This document shows, piece by piece, positions 1-7,763 of a DNA stretch of 64,000 bases (its first letter is position 1; every line of letters starts with the position of its first letter). Origin of the DNA: Streptosporangium sp. NBC_01756 (GTDB lineage: Bacteria; Actinomycetota; Actinomycetes; Streptosporangiales; Streptosporangiaceae); contig NZ_CP109130.1 of the NCBI RefSeq assembly GCF_035917975.1, positions 6,820,001 to 6,884,000 on the forward strand, given 5' to 3'. The translations under genes and the position numbers were made by a program. The notes beneath the pieces are model-generated. The model worked only from the letters and a program-made list of their open reading frames with translations. It had not been told where the DNA came from and made no database searches.

Positions 1-13
1 CGGCACCCGCCCG

Positions 14-865
14 TTGCACGACCAGACCATCCTGATCACCGGCGCCACCGACGGCCTCGGCCGCGCCCTGGCCCACCGCCTGGCCGCCCAGGGCGCCACC
101 TTGATCCTGCACGGCCGCAACCCGGCCAAGGGTCAGGCGCTGCTGACCGAACTACACGACCAGACCGGCAACGACAGGCTCACCTTCGAACAGGCCGACT
201 TCGCCTCCATCGACCAGATCCGCGCCCTGGCGGACCGCCTGGCAGACCGCGACCGGCTGAACGTCCTGGTCAACAACGCCGGAATCGGCGTCGAGACGAC
301 CCCTCAGCGCAGCGCCGACGGCCTGGAGCTGACCTTCCAGGTCGACTACCTGGCCACCTACATGCTCAGCTGCCTGCTCACCCCGCTACTGGCCGGCACC
401 GCCGCCCTGCGTTCAACCACCACGCACCCGGCCCCCGCCAGGATCGTCAACGTCAGCTCCGCGGGACAGTCGCCCTTGGACTTCGACGATGTGCTGCTGG
501 AGCGCCACTGGGACGGCGTGCAGGCCTACTGCCAGGCCAAACTCGCCCAGATCATGCTCACGCTCGACCACGCCGAACTACTGCGCGACCACGGCGTCAC
601 CGTCAACGCCCTGCACCCCGCCTCCTACATGCCCACCAAGATCGTGACTCACCTGTTCACTGTGCAGAGCACCCTGGACGAAGGCGTCACCCACACCGCG
701 CGCCTGGTCACCGACCCCGCCCTGGCCGAGGTCACCGGCACCTACTTCAACCGGGCCCGCCCCGCCCACGCCCACCACCAGGCCTATGACACCGCTGCCC
801 GAACCCGCCTGCGGGAGATCAGCCGGCACCTCACCGGAGTGCCCTTCCCCACCACACCACTCTAG
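14..865 (+). CDS. Short-chain dehydrogenase/reductase, 5' end probably outside window
   Basis: NAD(P)-dependent oxidoreductase of the classical SDR family, cytosolic. The Rossmann glycine motif TGATDGLG lies near the N terminus, followed by NNAG, a serine in NVSSAG and the catalytic YxxxK as YCQAK. The overall shape (about 280 residues, with an insert after the serine strand) resembles retinol-dehydrogenase-like SDRs of actinomycetes. The TTG at 14 is the first usable start, but the frame stays open to the edge of the window, so the real start may lie upstream. The substrate cannot be told from sequence. Confidence 0.85.
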   Translation: MHDQTILITGATDGLGRALAHRLAAQGATLILHGRNPAKGQALLTELHDQTGNDRLTFEQADFASIDQIRALADRLADRDRLNVLVNNAGIGVETTPQRSADGLELTFQVDYLATYMLSCLLTPLLAGTAALRSTTTHPAPARIVNVSSAGQSPLDFDDVLLERHWDGVQAYCQAKLAQIMLTLDHAELLRDHGVTVNALHPASYMPTKIVTHLFTVQSTLDEGVTHTARLVTDPALAEVTGTYFNRARPAHAHHQAYDTAARTRLREISRHLTGVPFPTTPL

Positions 866-1190
866 GCCGCCTGACCCTCCAGCACCCGCCGCGCGGCTGA
901 AGTCGCCGCCGAACGATACGGCGCGGAGCACACCGGAACACTCAAGGGGCGATCAATACTGGCCGCTGAACCCCCCGGTACAAGCGAAGCAACCGAGGGA
1001 TGCCTACCAGGCGTTCTTCCCGGTCGAGACGGTGAGCTCGACCGCGATGGCTGGGCGACGGGGGACACCCCCGTCGCCCAGCGCGAGGGCGAAGGTGAGC
1101 ATGTCGTCGTCGGTGACCTCCGGCCGGCCCCGTGGATTATCGCGTGCTGCGTCCATGGAACAAAGTCGTTCCCGATGGTGTCCAACTCCC
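866..1190. other. Gene-poor interval with recombinase debris
   Basis: No intact gene is seen between the dehydrogenase and the next secreted protein. The middle part reads on the minus strand as a broken serine-recombinase tail (annotated separately). The rest shows no recognisable structure. Confidence 0.5.
965..1140 (-). pseudogene. Remnant of a serine recombinase/resolvase C-terminal DNA-binding region
   Basis: Read on the minus strand, one frame gives GRPEVTDDDMLTFALAL then VELTVSTGKNA, and the next frame continues GRHPSVASLVPGG. Joined across a one-base shift, these resemble the C-terminal helix-turn-helix linker of actinomycete resolvases, where a GRP...TGKN(A/K)G(R/Q)xPSVASLYRAL pattern is typical. 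No catalytic domain is present, so this is a decayed fragment. The family match is from memory of the motif, not from a search. Confidence 0.45.
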
Positions 1191-1799
1191 ATGATCAGCG
1201 TGACGCTCTCTCTGCTGCTGGCCCTGTCCCCCGTGACCGTGACCGTGACCGAGATTCCGAGGAACTTCCTGCTGACCGAGCACGACGCGCGAAGGCACTT
1301 GAGTCCGGAAGAGGCAGCCGAACTGGGCTACGAGATCAGCGACAAGCTCACCAAGCCTTTGGAGCTGAACCCGTGCGTGCACCGGAGCTCCGTCGACCGC
1401 GACCGGGTGGCGGCCCGCACGATCTCGCACTGGACCAGCGGCCCCAGCGGCTCCTCCGAACAACTCGTCATCTACAAGAGCTCCCGCGCCGCGCACGCGG
1501 CGTTCACTCTTTTGCGCGCCGAGGCCAAGAAGTGCGCACGCAAGAGCATCCCCTCGGCACCCGAACTCAAGATTCAGTGGCGAACGAGCAAGACCAAGGT
1601 GGGGAGCGAGGCCGTCGGCATGGGCTACCAGACTCGGCAGGACGGCAGCGTGAACGAGACGATCAGCGGTCTCATCGCCCGCAAGGGCAGAGCACTGATG
1701 ATCTACACCACCACTGAGGGAGAATACGAGCCTGGCCGGGTGACCGAGGACGCCAAGAAGATGGCCGCCAAGGTGTGCAGGTTGCGCGGCGTCTGCTAA
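1191..1799 (+). CDS. Secreted hypothetical protein, sensor/PknH-like extracellular domain type
   Basis: A 202-residue product that begins with a short hydrophobic stretch (MISVTLSLLLALSP), compatible with a signal peptide or lipoprotein-like anchor but without a lipobox cysteine. The mature part is soluble and has conserved-looking cysteines (CVH, KKCARK, KVCRLRGVC). A GMGY/GLIARKGRALMIY region resembles the extracellular sensor domains attached to actinobacterial Ser/Thr kinases; that resemblance is weak. The frame is open further upstream, but the codons before 1191 look non-coding. No strong ribosome site is seen. Function unknown. Confidence 0.55.
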   Translation: MISVTLSLLLALSPVTVTVTEIPRNFLLTEHDARRHLSPEEAAELGYEISDKLTKPLELNPCVHRSSVDRDRVAARTISHWTSGPSGSSEQLVIYKSSRAAHAAFTLLRAEAKKCARKSIPSAPELKIQWRTSKTKVGSEAVGMGYQTRQDGSVNETISGLIARKGRALMIYTTTEGEYEPGRVTEDAKKMAAKVCRLRGVC

Positions 1800-2040
1800 T
1801 GCTCCGTTCCTCAAAGTAGGTAGATAAAGCGATGCCGGCGCTGCCGAGGGGGAAGGGCTGGTCGACCCCAGATCCAACCGTCACGTCCTTCGGAGGCGAC
1901 GGGCAAGGTCGGGGTCGAGCAGGAAGGCGGTGCCGTACGGCGAGAGCGAGCCGGTCGGCGCTCCACCGGACGGGACCACGCCGGGGGACATACCGGAAAA
2001 TCCCTGGCAGCCTTCCGGCAGGAAGCCCGACAATCATTCG

Positions 2041-2595
2041 ATGGAGCACGTCACCTTGACCACGCGGCGCCTTCTGCTGCGTCCCCTTGAGCCCCTCGAC
2101 ACCGAGGCCGTCTTCCTCGCCTGCCAGGACCCCGACATCCAGCGCTGGACCACCATCCCTTCGCCGTACGAACGTCAGCACGCCGAGTACTTCCTGGAGC
2201 GGGTGGTACCGGAGGGGTTGCGGAGCCGGACCATGTTCCACTTCGCCGTGGAACCCCGCTCCGGCGGCCCCCTGCTGGCCTCGGTCAATGTGCACAATCA
2301 CACCGGCACCTGGGAAGTCGGCTACTGGACGGTCAAGGAGCACCGGGGCCACGGCTACGCGACCGAGGCGGTGGGCGCGATAGCCCGCTGGGCCTTCGGC
2401 GCATTGGGCGTGCAGCGCCTGGAGTGGCGTGCCGAGGCCGGCAACGAGGGTTCGCGGACGGTTGCCGAGAAGGCGGGTTTCGTCTTCGAAGGAGTGCTGC
2501 GCGCGGCGTTGATGACCAGAGACACGGTGCGGGACGTCTGGATCGGCGCGCTTCTCCCGTCCGATCTCGGACCGTCCTCCGCTGACGCCGCATAG
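2041..2595 (+). CDS. GNAT family N-acetyltransferase (RimJ/RimL type)
   Basis: A 184-residue cytosolic acetyl-CoA-dependent N-acetyltransferase. It starts with the typical TTRRLLLRPLEPLDTEAVF strand-helix of the RimJ/RimL group and has the acetyl-CoA loop HRGHGYATEAVG near residues 102-113, then ERLEW-like and NEGSRTVAEKAGF segments (the usual N-x-xS-x-x-v-x-e-K-x-GF motif). The ATG at 2041 gives the family's usual N terminus; an upstream in-frame start at 1930 would add 37 unlikely residues. A hairpin follows eight bases after the stop. Acceptor substrate unknown. Confidence 0.85.
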   Translation: MEHVTLTTRRLLLRPLEPLDTEAVFLACQDPDIQRWTTIPSPYERQHAEYFLERVVPEGLRSRTMFHFAVEPRSGGPLLASVNVHNHTGTWEVGYWTVKEHRGHGYATEAVGAIARWAFGALGVQRLEWRAEAGNEGSRTVAEKAGFVFEGVLRAALMTRDTVRDVWIGALLPSDLGPSSADAA

Positions 2596-2602
2596 CGGCC
2601 CT

Positions 2603-2623
2603 GTTCGGGCGATCTGCCCGAAC
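2603..2623. terminator. Hairpin between convergent GNAT and TetR genes
   Basis: A perfect 8-bp stem (GTTCGGGC / GCCCGAAC) with a 5-nt loop lies just after the GNAT stop. It could serve as a factor-independent terminator, though no T-tract follows, as is common in actinomycetes. Confidence 0.5.
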
Positions 2624-2796
2624 CGGCCGTCATGGTCTCAGGGCGTCTTCGACCCCGTCGGCCGCCGAGAGCCGTCCGGACCCGGAGCACCCGGGTCACG
2701 CCCAGCCGCGTGGTCGCTGAGCGCGACGCTCCTGAGGGGGCCCGTTCTCCGGGCCGCCGGGCGCGGAGTCGTCCGACGGAGGCGTGGGCCGATGGG

Positions 2797-3435
2797 TCAG
2801 GGGGACGGGGCGATGCCGTTCATGACGGTGGCCACCAGGTCGTCCACGAAACCGGGCGGGACCTCCAGAGAGGTTGGGGCGGAACCGCGGAACAGGTGGG
2901 GCAGGACCAGTTCGTGGCAGGCTCCGACGACCATCGTGGCGGCGGCCTCGGCGCGGGCGTGCCGGGCGAGGCGGCCGAGATCCTGCTCGGCCCGGAGGTA
3001 TGCGGTCAGCTCCGCCTTGAGCCCGTGCCCTTTCCCGACGGGGTCGGGCATGCCGGTCAGCAGGCTGAGGACCTCCGGCTGGGACAGCAGCCCGGCGAAG
3101 GCGGGCAGGATGGCGGTGTGCAGCGCCAGGCCGTAGACGACGTAGGCACGCAGGTTGGCCTCGACGGTGCCGCTGCCCGCCGCCGCGGGCAACTCGCCCA
3201 ACCGGCGCCGGACGGTCTGGACGTGGGCCTGCAGGGCGAGCGCGATGAGCTCTTCCTTGCCCGCGAAGTGGTTGTAGAGCACCCCGTCGGCGACCTGGGC
3301 CGCACGGGCGATGTCACGCACGGTGAGCCCGGCGGTGCCCCGCTGGGCTATGAGGCGTTCGGCGGCGGCGACCAGGTGCTCGCGCAGGCTCTGGCCACCG
3401 CCGTCACGCAGGACCGCTGCTTTTCTCGGTGACAT
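2797..3435 (-). CDS. TetR family transcriptional regulator
   Basis: A 212-residue repressor. The N-terminal HTH is clear: LIAQRGTAGLTVRDIARAA followed by VADGVLYNHFAGKEELI. The C-terminal ligand-binding half is helical, without recognisable specificity. A GTG one codon upstream of the chosen ATG is an alternative start. The gene shares an orientation with the methyltransferase upstream of it (254 bp away), so it may control that gene. Two TGAAC-N4-GTTCA palindromes sit in front of the methyltransferase and are candidate operators, an inference only. Confidence 0.9.
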   Translation of the reverse strand: MSPRKAAVLRDGGGQSLREHLVAAAERLIAQRGTAGLTVRDIARAAQVADGVLYNHFAGKEELIALALQAHVQTVRRRLGELPAAAGSGTVEANLRAYVVYGLALHTAILPAFAGLLSQPEVLSLLTGMPDPVGKGHGLKAELTAYLRAEQDLGRLARHARAEAAATMVVGACHELVLPHLFRGSAPTSLEVPPGFVDDLVATVMNGIAPSP

Positions 3436-3689
3436 CACAGTGCATCGTAGGAGCGCCGCGCCCCGGCTGTCGCCGCCGCGTGGCCCTACGGCCACAGACC
3501 GGTGGCCGGGTCCCGGTGGCCGGTCATGCGGTACGGCCTCGGAGTGGGGCTCGGGTCGCGGTGACCGGTCATGCGGCACGGCTCCGGAGCGGGCGGTGGT
3601 GAGCGGCCGGATGGCGCGGGAGGAGTGTGGCCCGGATCAGGGGCGGTAGGGGTGAACGGCCGGGTGGTGCGGGACGGGCGTGACTCGGG

Positions 3690-4535
3690 TCAGGGGCGGG
3701 TGGCGGTGACCAGCCAGGCGGCGCCGCGCAGCCGTACGGCGTCGGGCTCCTCGTAGGGGCGCAGTGCCGCGGTGAGCGCGGCACGGGCACGAGCGGCGGC
3801 GGCCTCGTCGACCTGGTCGAGCATGAAACGGAGGGGGCCCCACGCACCGAGGAAATCCCCCGCGTCCTCAGCGTCCCGGCCCCACACCTGGGGGGCGTCG
3901 ACGGCTGTCGAGGTCACCTTCTCGAACCCCGCGCCGGTGAGCACCTCCCGGATGCGCGCCGGGTCGGCCAGTGACTCCGGCCCGGCGGCGCCGGGCCCGG
4001 TGGAGGCGGGCCTTGCCGGGAGGTGCCGTGCCATCGCGGTGAGAACGGGGCCGAGGTCGTTGTCTCCCATGTCCCGCAGCGACAGGAAGGCCAGCCGTCC
4101 ACCTGGCCGCAGCGCGCGGCCGATGTTGGCGAACGCGGCGACCGGGTCGGCGAAGAACATGATCCCGAACCGACTGAGGGCGACGTCGAAACCACCGTCC
4201 GGGAAGGGGTGGATCTGGGCGTCACCGCGCTCGAACGCCACATTGGCGATCCCCTCGCCGGCCGCACTGGCCTCGGCCCGCCGCAGCATCGGCGCCGCCA
4301 GGTCGATCCCGGTGGTGTGCCCGAGCCGTGCCCGCCGGGCGGCCAGCCGGGTCACCTGCCCGTTGCCGCAGCCGATGTCGAGCACGCGGTCGCGCTCACC
4401 GATGGCGGCCGCCCCGATGAGGTGGTCGTTGAAGCCGCTGTTGACGGCGTCGTAACGATCCTGGTGGTCGGCCCAGTGGTTGCCCTCGTAGCCGTTCCAC
4501 GCCTCGGCCTGATGGGTGTTGACGACGGACTGCAT
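3690..4535 (-). CDS. Class I SAM-dependent methyltransferase
   Basis: A 281-residue cytosolic methyltransferase of the Methyltransf_11/25 type. SAM-binding motif I is VLDIGCGNGQ at residues 51-60, the acidic end of strand 2 is TGIDLA, and RGDAQIHPFPDGGFD is the motif II region with the following RFGIMFF post-motif. A good Shine-Dalgarno (AGGAGG) lies 7 nt before the ATG. The substrate is not evident; small-molecule C-, O- or N-methylation is equally possible. Palindromic sites in the promoter region suggest repressor control. Confidence 0.85.
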   Translation of the reverse strand: MQSVVNTHQAEAWNGYEGNHWADHQDRYDAVNSGFNDHLIGAAAIGERDRVLDIGCGNGQVTRLAARRARLGHTTGIDLAAPMLRRAEASAAGEGIANVAFERGDAQIHPFPDGGFDVALSRFGIMFFADPVAAFANIGRALRPGGRLAFLSLRDMGDNDLGPVLTAMARHLPARPASTGPGAAGPESLADPARIREVLTGAGFEKVTSTAVDAPQVWGRDAEDAGDFLGAWGPLRFMLDQVDEAAAARARAALTAALRPYEEPDAVRLRGAAWLVTATRP

Positions 4536-4609
4536 CTACTTCCTCCTGCGGTCGTCCCCGGGTGCCGCCGGATGATCCCGTCGGTCCCGGATATTCTGCT
4601 ATCTCGTTG

Positions 4610-4638
4610 TGAACGCTGGTTCATGAACGTGTGTTCAT
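4610..4638. promoter_or_regulatory. Two abutting TGAAC-N4-GTTCA palindromes (operator candidate)
   Basis: The first palindrome (4610-4623) has 5-bp perfect arms and the second (4623-4638) has 6-bp perfect arms ATGAAC/GTTCAT, both with a 4-bp centre. Their dyad centres are 14 bp apart and they share one base. The region is AT-richer than its surroundings and lies about 75-100 bp upstream of the methyltransferase start, where a promoter would be expected. This is the arrangement of a tandem dimer-binding repressor site. Confidence 0.5.
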
Positions 4639-5013
4639 AATGAGGCGACAGGTCGAGAGGTGTCAACAGGACCCGACACCGATGTCAGCCGATCGCCGAC
4701 CGGCTATGACGTCTCCCGGGCGGCTGTGACGTCTCCCGGGCGGGTCCCCGCGTTCTTCCGGACCGGTCCCCGCGTTCTTCCGGAGGGGGTGTCTGCGTTC
4801 TCCCGGACCGGTCCCCGTGTTCTCCCGTACGCCGAAGGACCGACGCCCATCTCCGGTGACCGCGCGTGGGAATGGTCGAAGGCAGGCCGGGTGATTCGAA
4901 CGGTGTCGCCGATGGAATCGCCGTTCAGGCTGCTCTCTGTTCGCGCGGCCTTTCTCGGGGCGACGCCCCGGAACGGAGAGCGGTGACGAATCGAGGCTCT
5001 CCGGCGGGCGATT
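4639..5013. other. Non-coding interval with short tandem repeats
   Basis: No gene is supported here. Roughly from 4742 to 4830 there are about four imperfect copies of a 22-bp unit (GGTCCCCGCGTTCTTCCGG-like). Just before it GACGTCTCCCGGGCGG occurs twice. An open plus-strand frame spans the repeats, but its product is repetitive and unlike a protein family. Confidence 0.5.
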
Positions 5014-5169
5014 TCACTTCGGCCGTTCTCCCGGTGGTGTCAGGTCGAACCAGCCTTTCTTGGCCCTGCGGAGAAACGCCTCCCAGGCGTCGAAGCCGAA
5101 TGCGACCTCGCCCTGTTCCGGGGCGCCGATCCGGACCTCGTCGCGAGTGATGACCACGATCACCCGCAT
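5014..5169 (-). CDS. Small DUF397-like protein
   Basis: A 51-residue product. The second half, VRIGAPEQGEVAFGFDAWEAFLRRAKKGWFD, is long enough to show the layout of the C-terminal half of DUF397 proteins (VRDSK...F....W..F...), although the first half is shortened. It overlaps the 3' end of the ATPase gene by 10 bp and would be translated with it. DUF397 proteins are small partners of XRE/DUF5753 regulators; this copy sits next to such a pair on the other strand. Confidence 0.6.
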   Translation of the reverse strand: MRVIVVITRDEVRIGAPEQGEVAFGFDAWEAFLRRAKKGWFDLTPPGERPK

Positions 5170-5597
5170 GCCGGCTCCGCCGGAGTGGAGCCGGTGTCGA
5201 GGGCGCACCACACGGTCCGTCCCAGGTCGCCGTGGTCGCGGACTCCCCAGCGCTGTACGGAGATCTCGCCGACGATGGCCAGGCCGCGTCCGCTCTCCTC
5301 GTCGTCGGGTACGGCCTCGGGCGTTCGCGGCCTCCACGAGGTGCCGCCCGGATCCGTGACCGCCAGGTAGAACAGGTCCGCCGTCTGGGTGAGTGTGAGC
5401 ATTATCAGGTCGTGCGGGCGTGGCCGGCCGGTATGGACGACGGCGTTCGTCACCAATTCGGATGTCGCCAGCCGTACGTTCTCATATGCCGGGTGGTCGG
5501 CGCCGATCCAGGCGCGTATATGGGCGCGGGCCTGCCCGGCGGAGGTGGGATCGATTTTCAGATAAGCCTACCCGAGAACTTTGGATTCTCCGTCCAT
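5160..5597 (-). pseudogene. Anti-sigma-factor-like HATPase (RsbW type) with in-frame amber stop
   Basis: From an ATG at 5597 with a strong ribosome site (GGGAGAAGG) the frame reads MDGESKVLG, then TAG at 5568-5570, and continues in the same frame AYLKIDPTSAGQARAHIR... into an N-box (LATSELVTNAVVHTG), a DPGG G1 motif and an SGRGLAIVGEI G2 motif. Together these form the complete small GHKL ATPase typical of actinomycetes, where it sits next to XRE/DUF397 genes. The only feature against a functional product is the single stop. No ATG/GTG/TTG lies between the stop and the N-box, so internal restart would lose the first helix and strand. Confidence 0.65.
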
Positions 5598-5792
5598 GTC
5601 CTTCTCCCTGACACTCATGGCGGTATTCACATCGACCCGCTCTGCCGATCGGATTCCCGATATTCCTGTGCAGGATCGCACCGAGCGGATACATTAAGTA
5701 GTCGAACGACTGCGGAATGCGTTCAACGAATCATGTGAAACCCGTGAGTGAAACCTCATATGAAACCCGTGCGTGAAACCGAGGTGCCCCCG

Positions 5793-6626
5793 ATGCCCGG
5801 ACTCAAGGAACTCGACCCCGGCACGTCGCCGATCGCGTTATTCGGCTACGAGCTGCGCCGATACCGCCAGGAGGCGGGTCTGTCCCAGTCGAAGCTGGCC
5901 AGACGGATGGGATATTCGCTGGGCACCGTGTCGATGGCCGAGACCGGCAGGCGACCGCCGACGGAGGACTTCGCGCGGCGATGCGACGAGGCCCTGGGTG
6001 CCGAGGGCGCACTCGTCCGGATCAAGGAGATGATCGACAACGTCGCCGCCCGGCTACCGGCCTGGTTCCGGCCGTGGGCGGAGATCGAACAGACAGCCGA
6101 GAGCCTCCGTACCTGGCAGCCGCTCATTATGCCGGGACTCCTCCAGACGGCCGACTATGCGCGAGTGCTTTTCAGTAACGAGCCCTGTGCTCCAGCGGAG
6201 GATGTGGAGAGGAGTGTGGCCGCCCGGTTGGACCGTCAGCTCATCCTGGAGCGGGAAGTTCCGCCGACACTCTGGGTGGTTCTTGATGAAGGGGTGCTGG
6301 GGCGTCGCGTCGGCAACGCATCGATCATGCTGGGGCAGCTTGACCACCTTCTCCAGATGGCACGGCGGCCATACGTGACCGTCCAGATCGTCCCTTCGGA
6401 AGCAGGAAGCACTGTGGGCCTTTTAGGGGGATTTTTCATTGCCCAGGTCCGAGGGGTCGTCAATAGTGTGTATATGGAGTCAGCCGGTCAAGGGCAGGTT
6501 TCCGATCGTCCTGGTGACGTGGCAGACATCATGACCAGATACGAGGCGATCAGAGCGGATGCGCTTCCTCGGTGGATGTCGCTGAAACTGATCGAGGAGA
6601 TGAGGGCGCGATGGGCCAGGAACTAA
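5793..6626 (+). CDS. XRE family regulator with DUF5753 domain
   Basis: A 277-residue DNA-binding protein. The HTH (LRRYRQEAGLSQSKLARRMGYSLGTVSMAETGRRPP) occupies about residues 20-60. The DUF5753 effector domain follows, with its usual LIMPGLLQTADYARVLF and LWVVLDEGVLGR segments. The ATG at 5793 has GAGG 8 nt upstream and gives the common MPGLKELDPG start; ATGs at 5748 and 5760 are alternatives. It overlaps the following DUF397 gene by 16 bp. Such pairs in Streptomyces include BldB/WhiJ-like developmental modulators; the role here is unknown. Confidence 0.9.
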   Translation: MPGLKELDPGTSPIALFGYELRRYRQEAGLSQSKLARRMGYSLGTVSMAETGRRPPTEDFARRCDEALGAEGALVRIKEMIDNVAARLPAWFRPWAEIEQTAESLRTWQPLIMPGLLQTADYARVLFSNEPCAPAEDVERSVAARLDRQLILEREVPPTLWVVLDEGVLGRRVGNASIMLGQLDHLLQMARRPYVTVQIVPSEAGSTVGLLGGFFIAQVRGVVNSVYMESAGQGQVSDRPGDVADIMTRYEAIRADALPRWMSLKLIEEMRARWARN

Positions 6627-6814
6627 ATGATGCCGTTTGGACTAAATCGCCCTTTTCGGGCGGAAATGGCGGCGAGTGCGTGGAGATTGCCCGGCTGTCG
6701 GGGGGGCGAGTGGGTGTCCGGGACAGCAAGGACCAGGCGGGTCCGGCGCTGGTGTTCACCCCGGGGGAGTGGGCCGCTTTCACCCGCTGGATCCGTACCG
6801 ACGGAACGGTCTGA
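6611..6814 (+). CDS. DUF397 domain protein
   Basis: A 67-residue protein covering the whole DUF397 fold: VWTKSPFSGGNGGECVEIA, then VGVRDSKDQAGPALVFTPGEWAAFTRWIR. Start ATG is inside the end of the XRE gene, so translation is coupled. Known pattern: DUF397 proteins pair with the XRE/DUF5753 protein as a modulator (WhiJ-BldB-like system). A long hairpin closes the two-gene operon. Confidence 0.9.
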   Translation: MGQELNDAVWTKSPFSGGNGGECVEIARLSGGRVGVRDSKDQAGPALVFTPGEWAAFTRWIRTDGTV

Positions 6815-6832
6815 TGCTCTGACGAGCCGGTG

Positions 6833-6890
6833 TCTCGACCGCGCATACGGCCGGACGGGGGGCACGTCCGGCCGTATGCGCGGGTCGAGA
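6833..6890. terminator. Long hairpin terminator after XRE/DUF397 operon
   Basis: A 17-bp perfect stem (GCGCATACGGCCGGACG and its complement) with a 7-nt loop at 6841-6881. It is prolonged outward by eight more pairs with a single bulge, giving about 25 pairs. The inner arm ATACGGCCGGACG recurs in the hairpin at 9539-9574. Confidence 0.75.
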
Positions 6891-7146
6891 GTGGGATTTT
6901 CTTCGCAGCGACCTTGAGAGCCTGCTGACAAAGGATTCGGTCGCTGAGGCCGGGGCCAGGGATGCCCTGGTCGAGGTCATTTTCGAGTGATACGCCCGCG
7001 AACAGAAGCGGGCTCTTGATAGCCGAGGTGTTGTCTACGCAACGCGGCGGCCAGGAGCCCGTGATTGTCTGTCTACTCGTGCGCATATCCGCCGCGTTCA
7101 ACCCTGGCCTCAAGGGGGTGGACTTTTCCGCCCTGGGTCTTCCTGC
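6891..7146. other. Interval without a recognised gene
   Basis: No supported coding region. A minus-strand stretch reads QQALKVAAKKIPLS and loosely resembles VALKATAKKVNIST, read at about 10150-10200 on the same strand. It may be debris of one repeated sequence, but the family is not recognised. Confidence 0.3.
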
Positions 7147-7662
7147 TCAGGGCCGCCCGTCTTGTGACCGAGAGGGCTGTGGCGTGGGGAGCGGAAGGGC
7201 CAGGCCGGTCTTGACGGTGTCGAAGACGAGCAGGGTTTCGTAACGCCTGATGTTGTCGTCAGCCTTGAACAGGCGGTTGCCAAGGCGGCTGCAGTCGCGC
7301 ATGCTTCGTGCGGCCAGGACGACTATGTAGTCCCACGGTCCCGCGACCTGGTAGCACTGCTGGACCTGCGGGTTCGAGCGCATCCGTTCGGCGAAGGCCT
7401 GGTGGTGCTCGAACGATTCCTGCTCCAGGGTCACCAGGACCGTGGCTAGGACGGTGGGACCGAAGCGGTGCGGGTCGAGGACGGCGACCTGCCTGGTGAT
7501 AAGGCCGTCCTTGCGGTAGCGAGCGATCCGCCGCTGGACGGCGCTCGCTGAGAGCCCGATCTGTTCACCGAGGTCGTGCAGGGTGCGTCCAGCGTCGTGC
7601 TGGAGCAGGTCCAGCAGCTGGGCGTCGATCTCGTCCAGGCGCGGTGGCGGTGATTCGGGCAT
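7147..7662 (-). CDS. Lrp/AsnC family transcriptional regulator
   Basis: A 171-residue regulator. The N-terminal winged HTH (LDEIDAQLLDLLQHDAGRTLHDLGEQIGLSASAVQRRIARYRKDGLI) covers about residues 9-57, followed by the RAM amino-acid-binding domain (VTLEQESFEHHQAFAERM, then VAGPWDYIVVLAA). It is divergent from the PLP lyase gene with only about 100 bp between them. The standard inference is that it senses an amino acid and controls that lyase, as amino-acid-catabolic Lrp pairs do. Confidence 0.92.
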   Translation of the reverse strand: MPESPPPRLDEIDAQLLDLLQHDAGRTLHDLGEQIGLSASAVQRRIARYRKDGLITRQVAVLDPHRFGPTVLATVLVTLEQESFEHHQAFAERMRSNPQVQQCYQVAGPWDYIVVLAARSMRDCSRLGNRLFKADDNIRRYETLLVFDTVKTGLALPLPTPQPSRSQDGRP

Positions 7663-7763
7663 GCAAGATTATTGCGTTTCGGCGCGAGAATTCTCAATCG
7701 CTTCGATCGGGAGTTCGGATAGCGTCGGCCGGGTCCACAGGGCTCCGAAGAAAGGCGACGCGT

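Noticed and set aside
4660..4986. 108-codon plus-strand frame
   Set aside because: It spans tandem 22-bp repeats; repetitive product, no ribosome site, no family.
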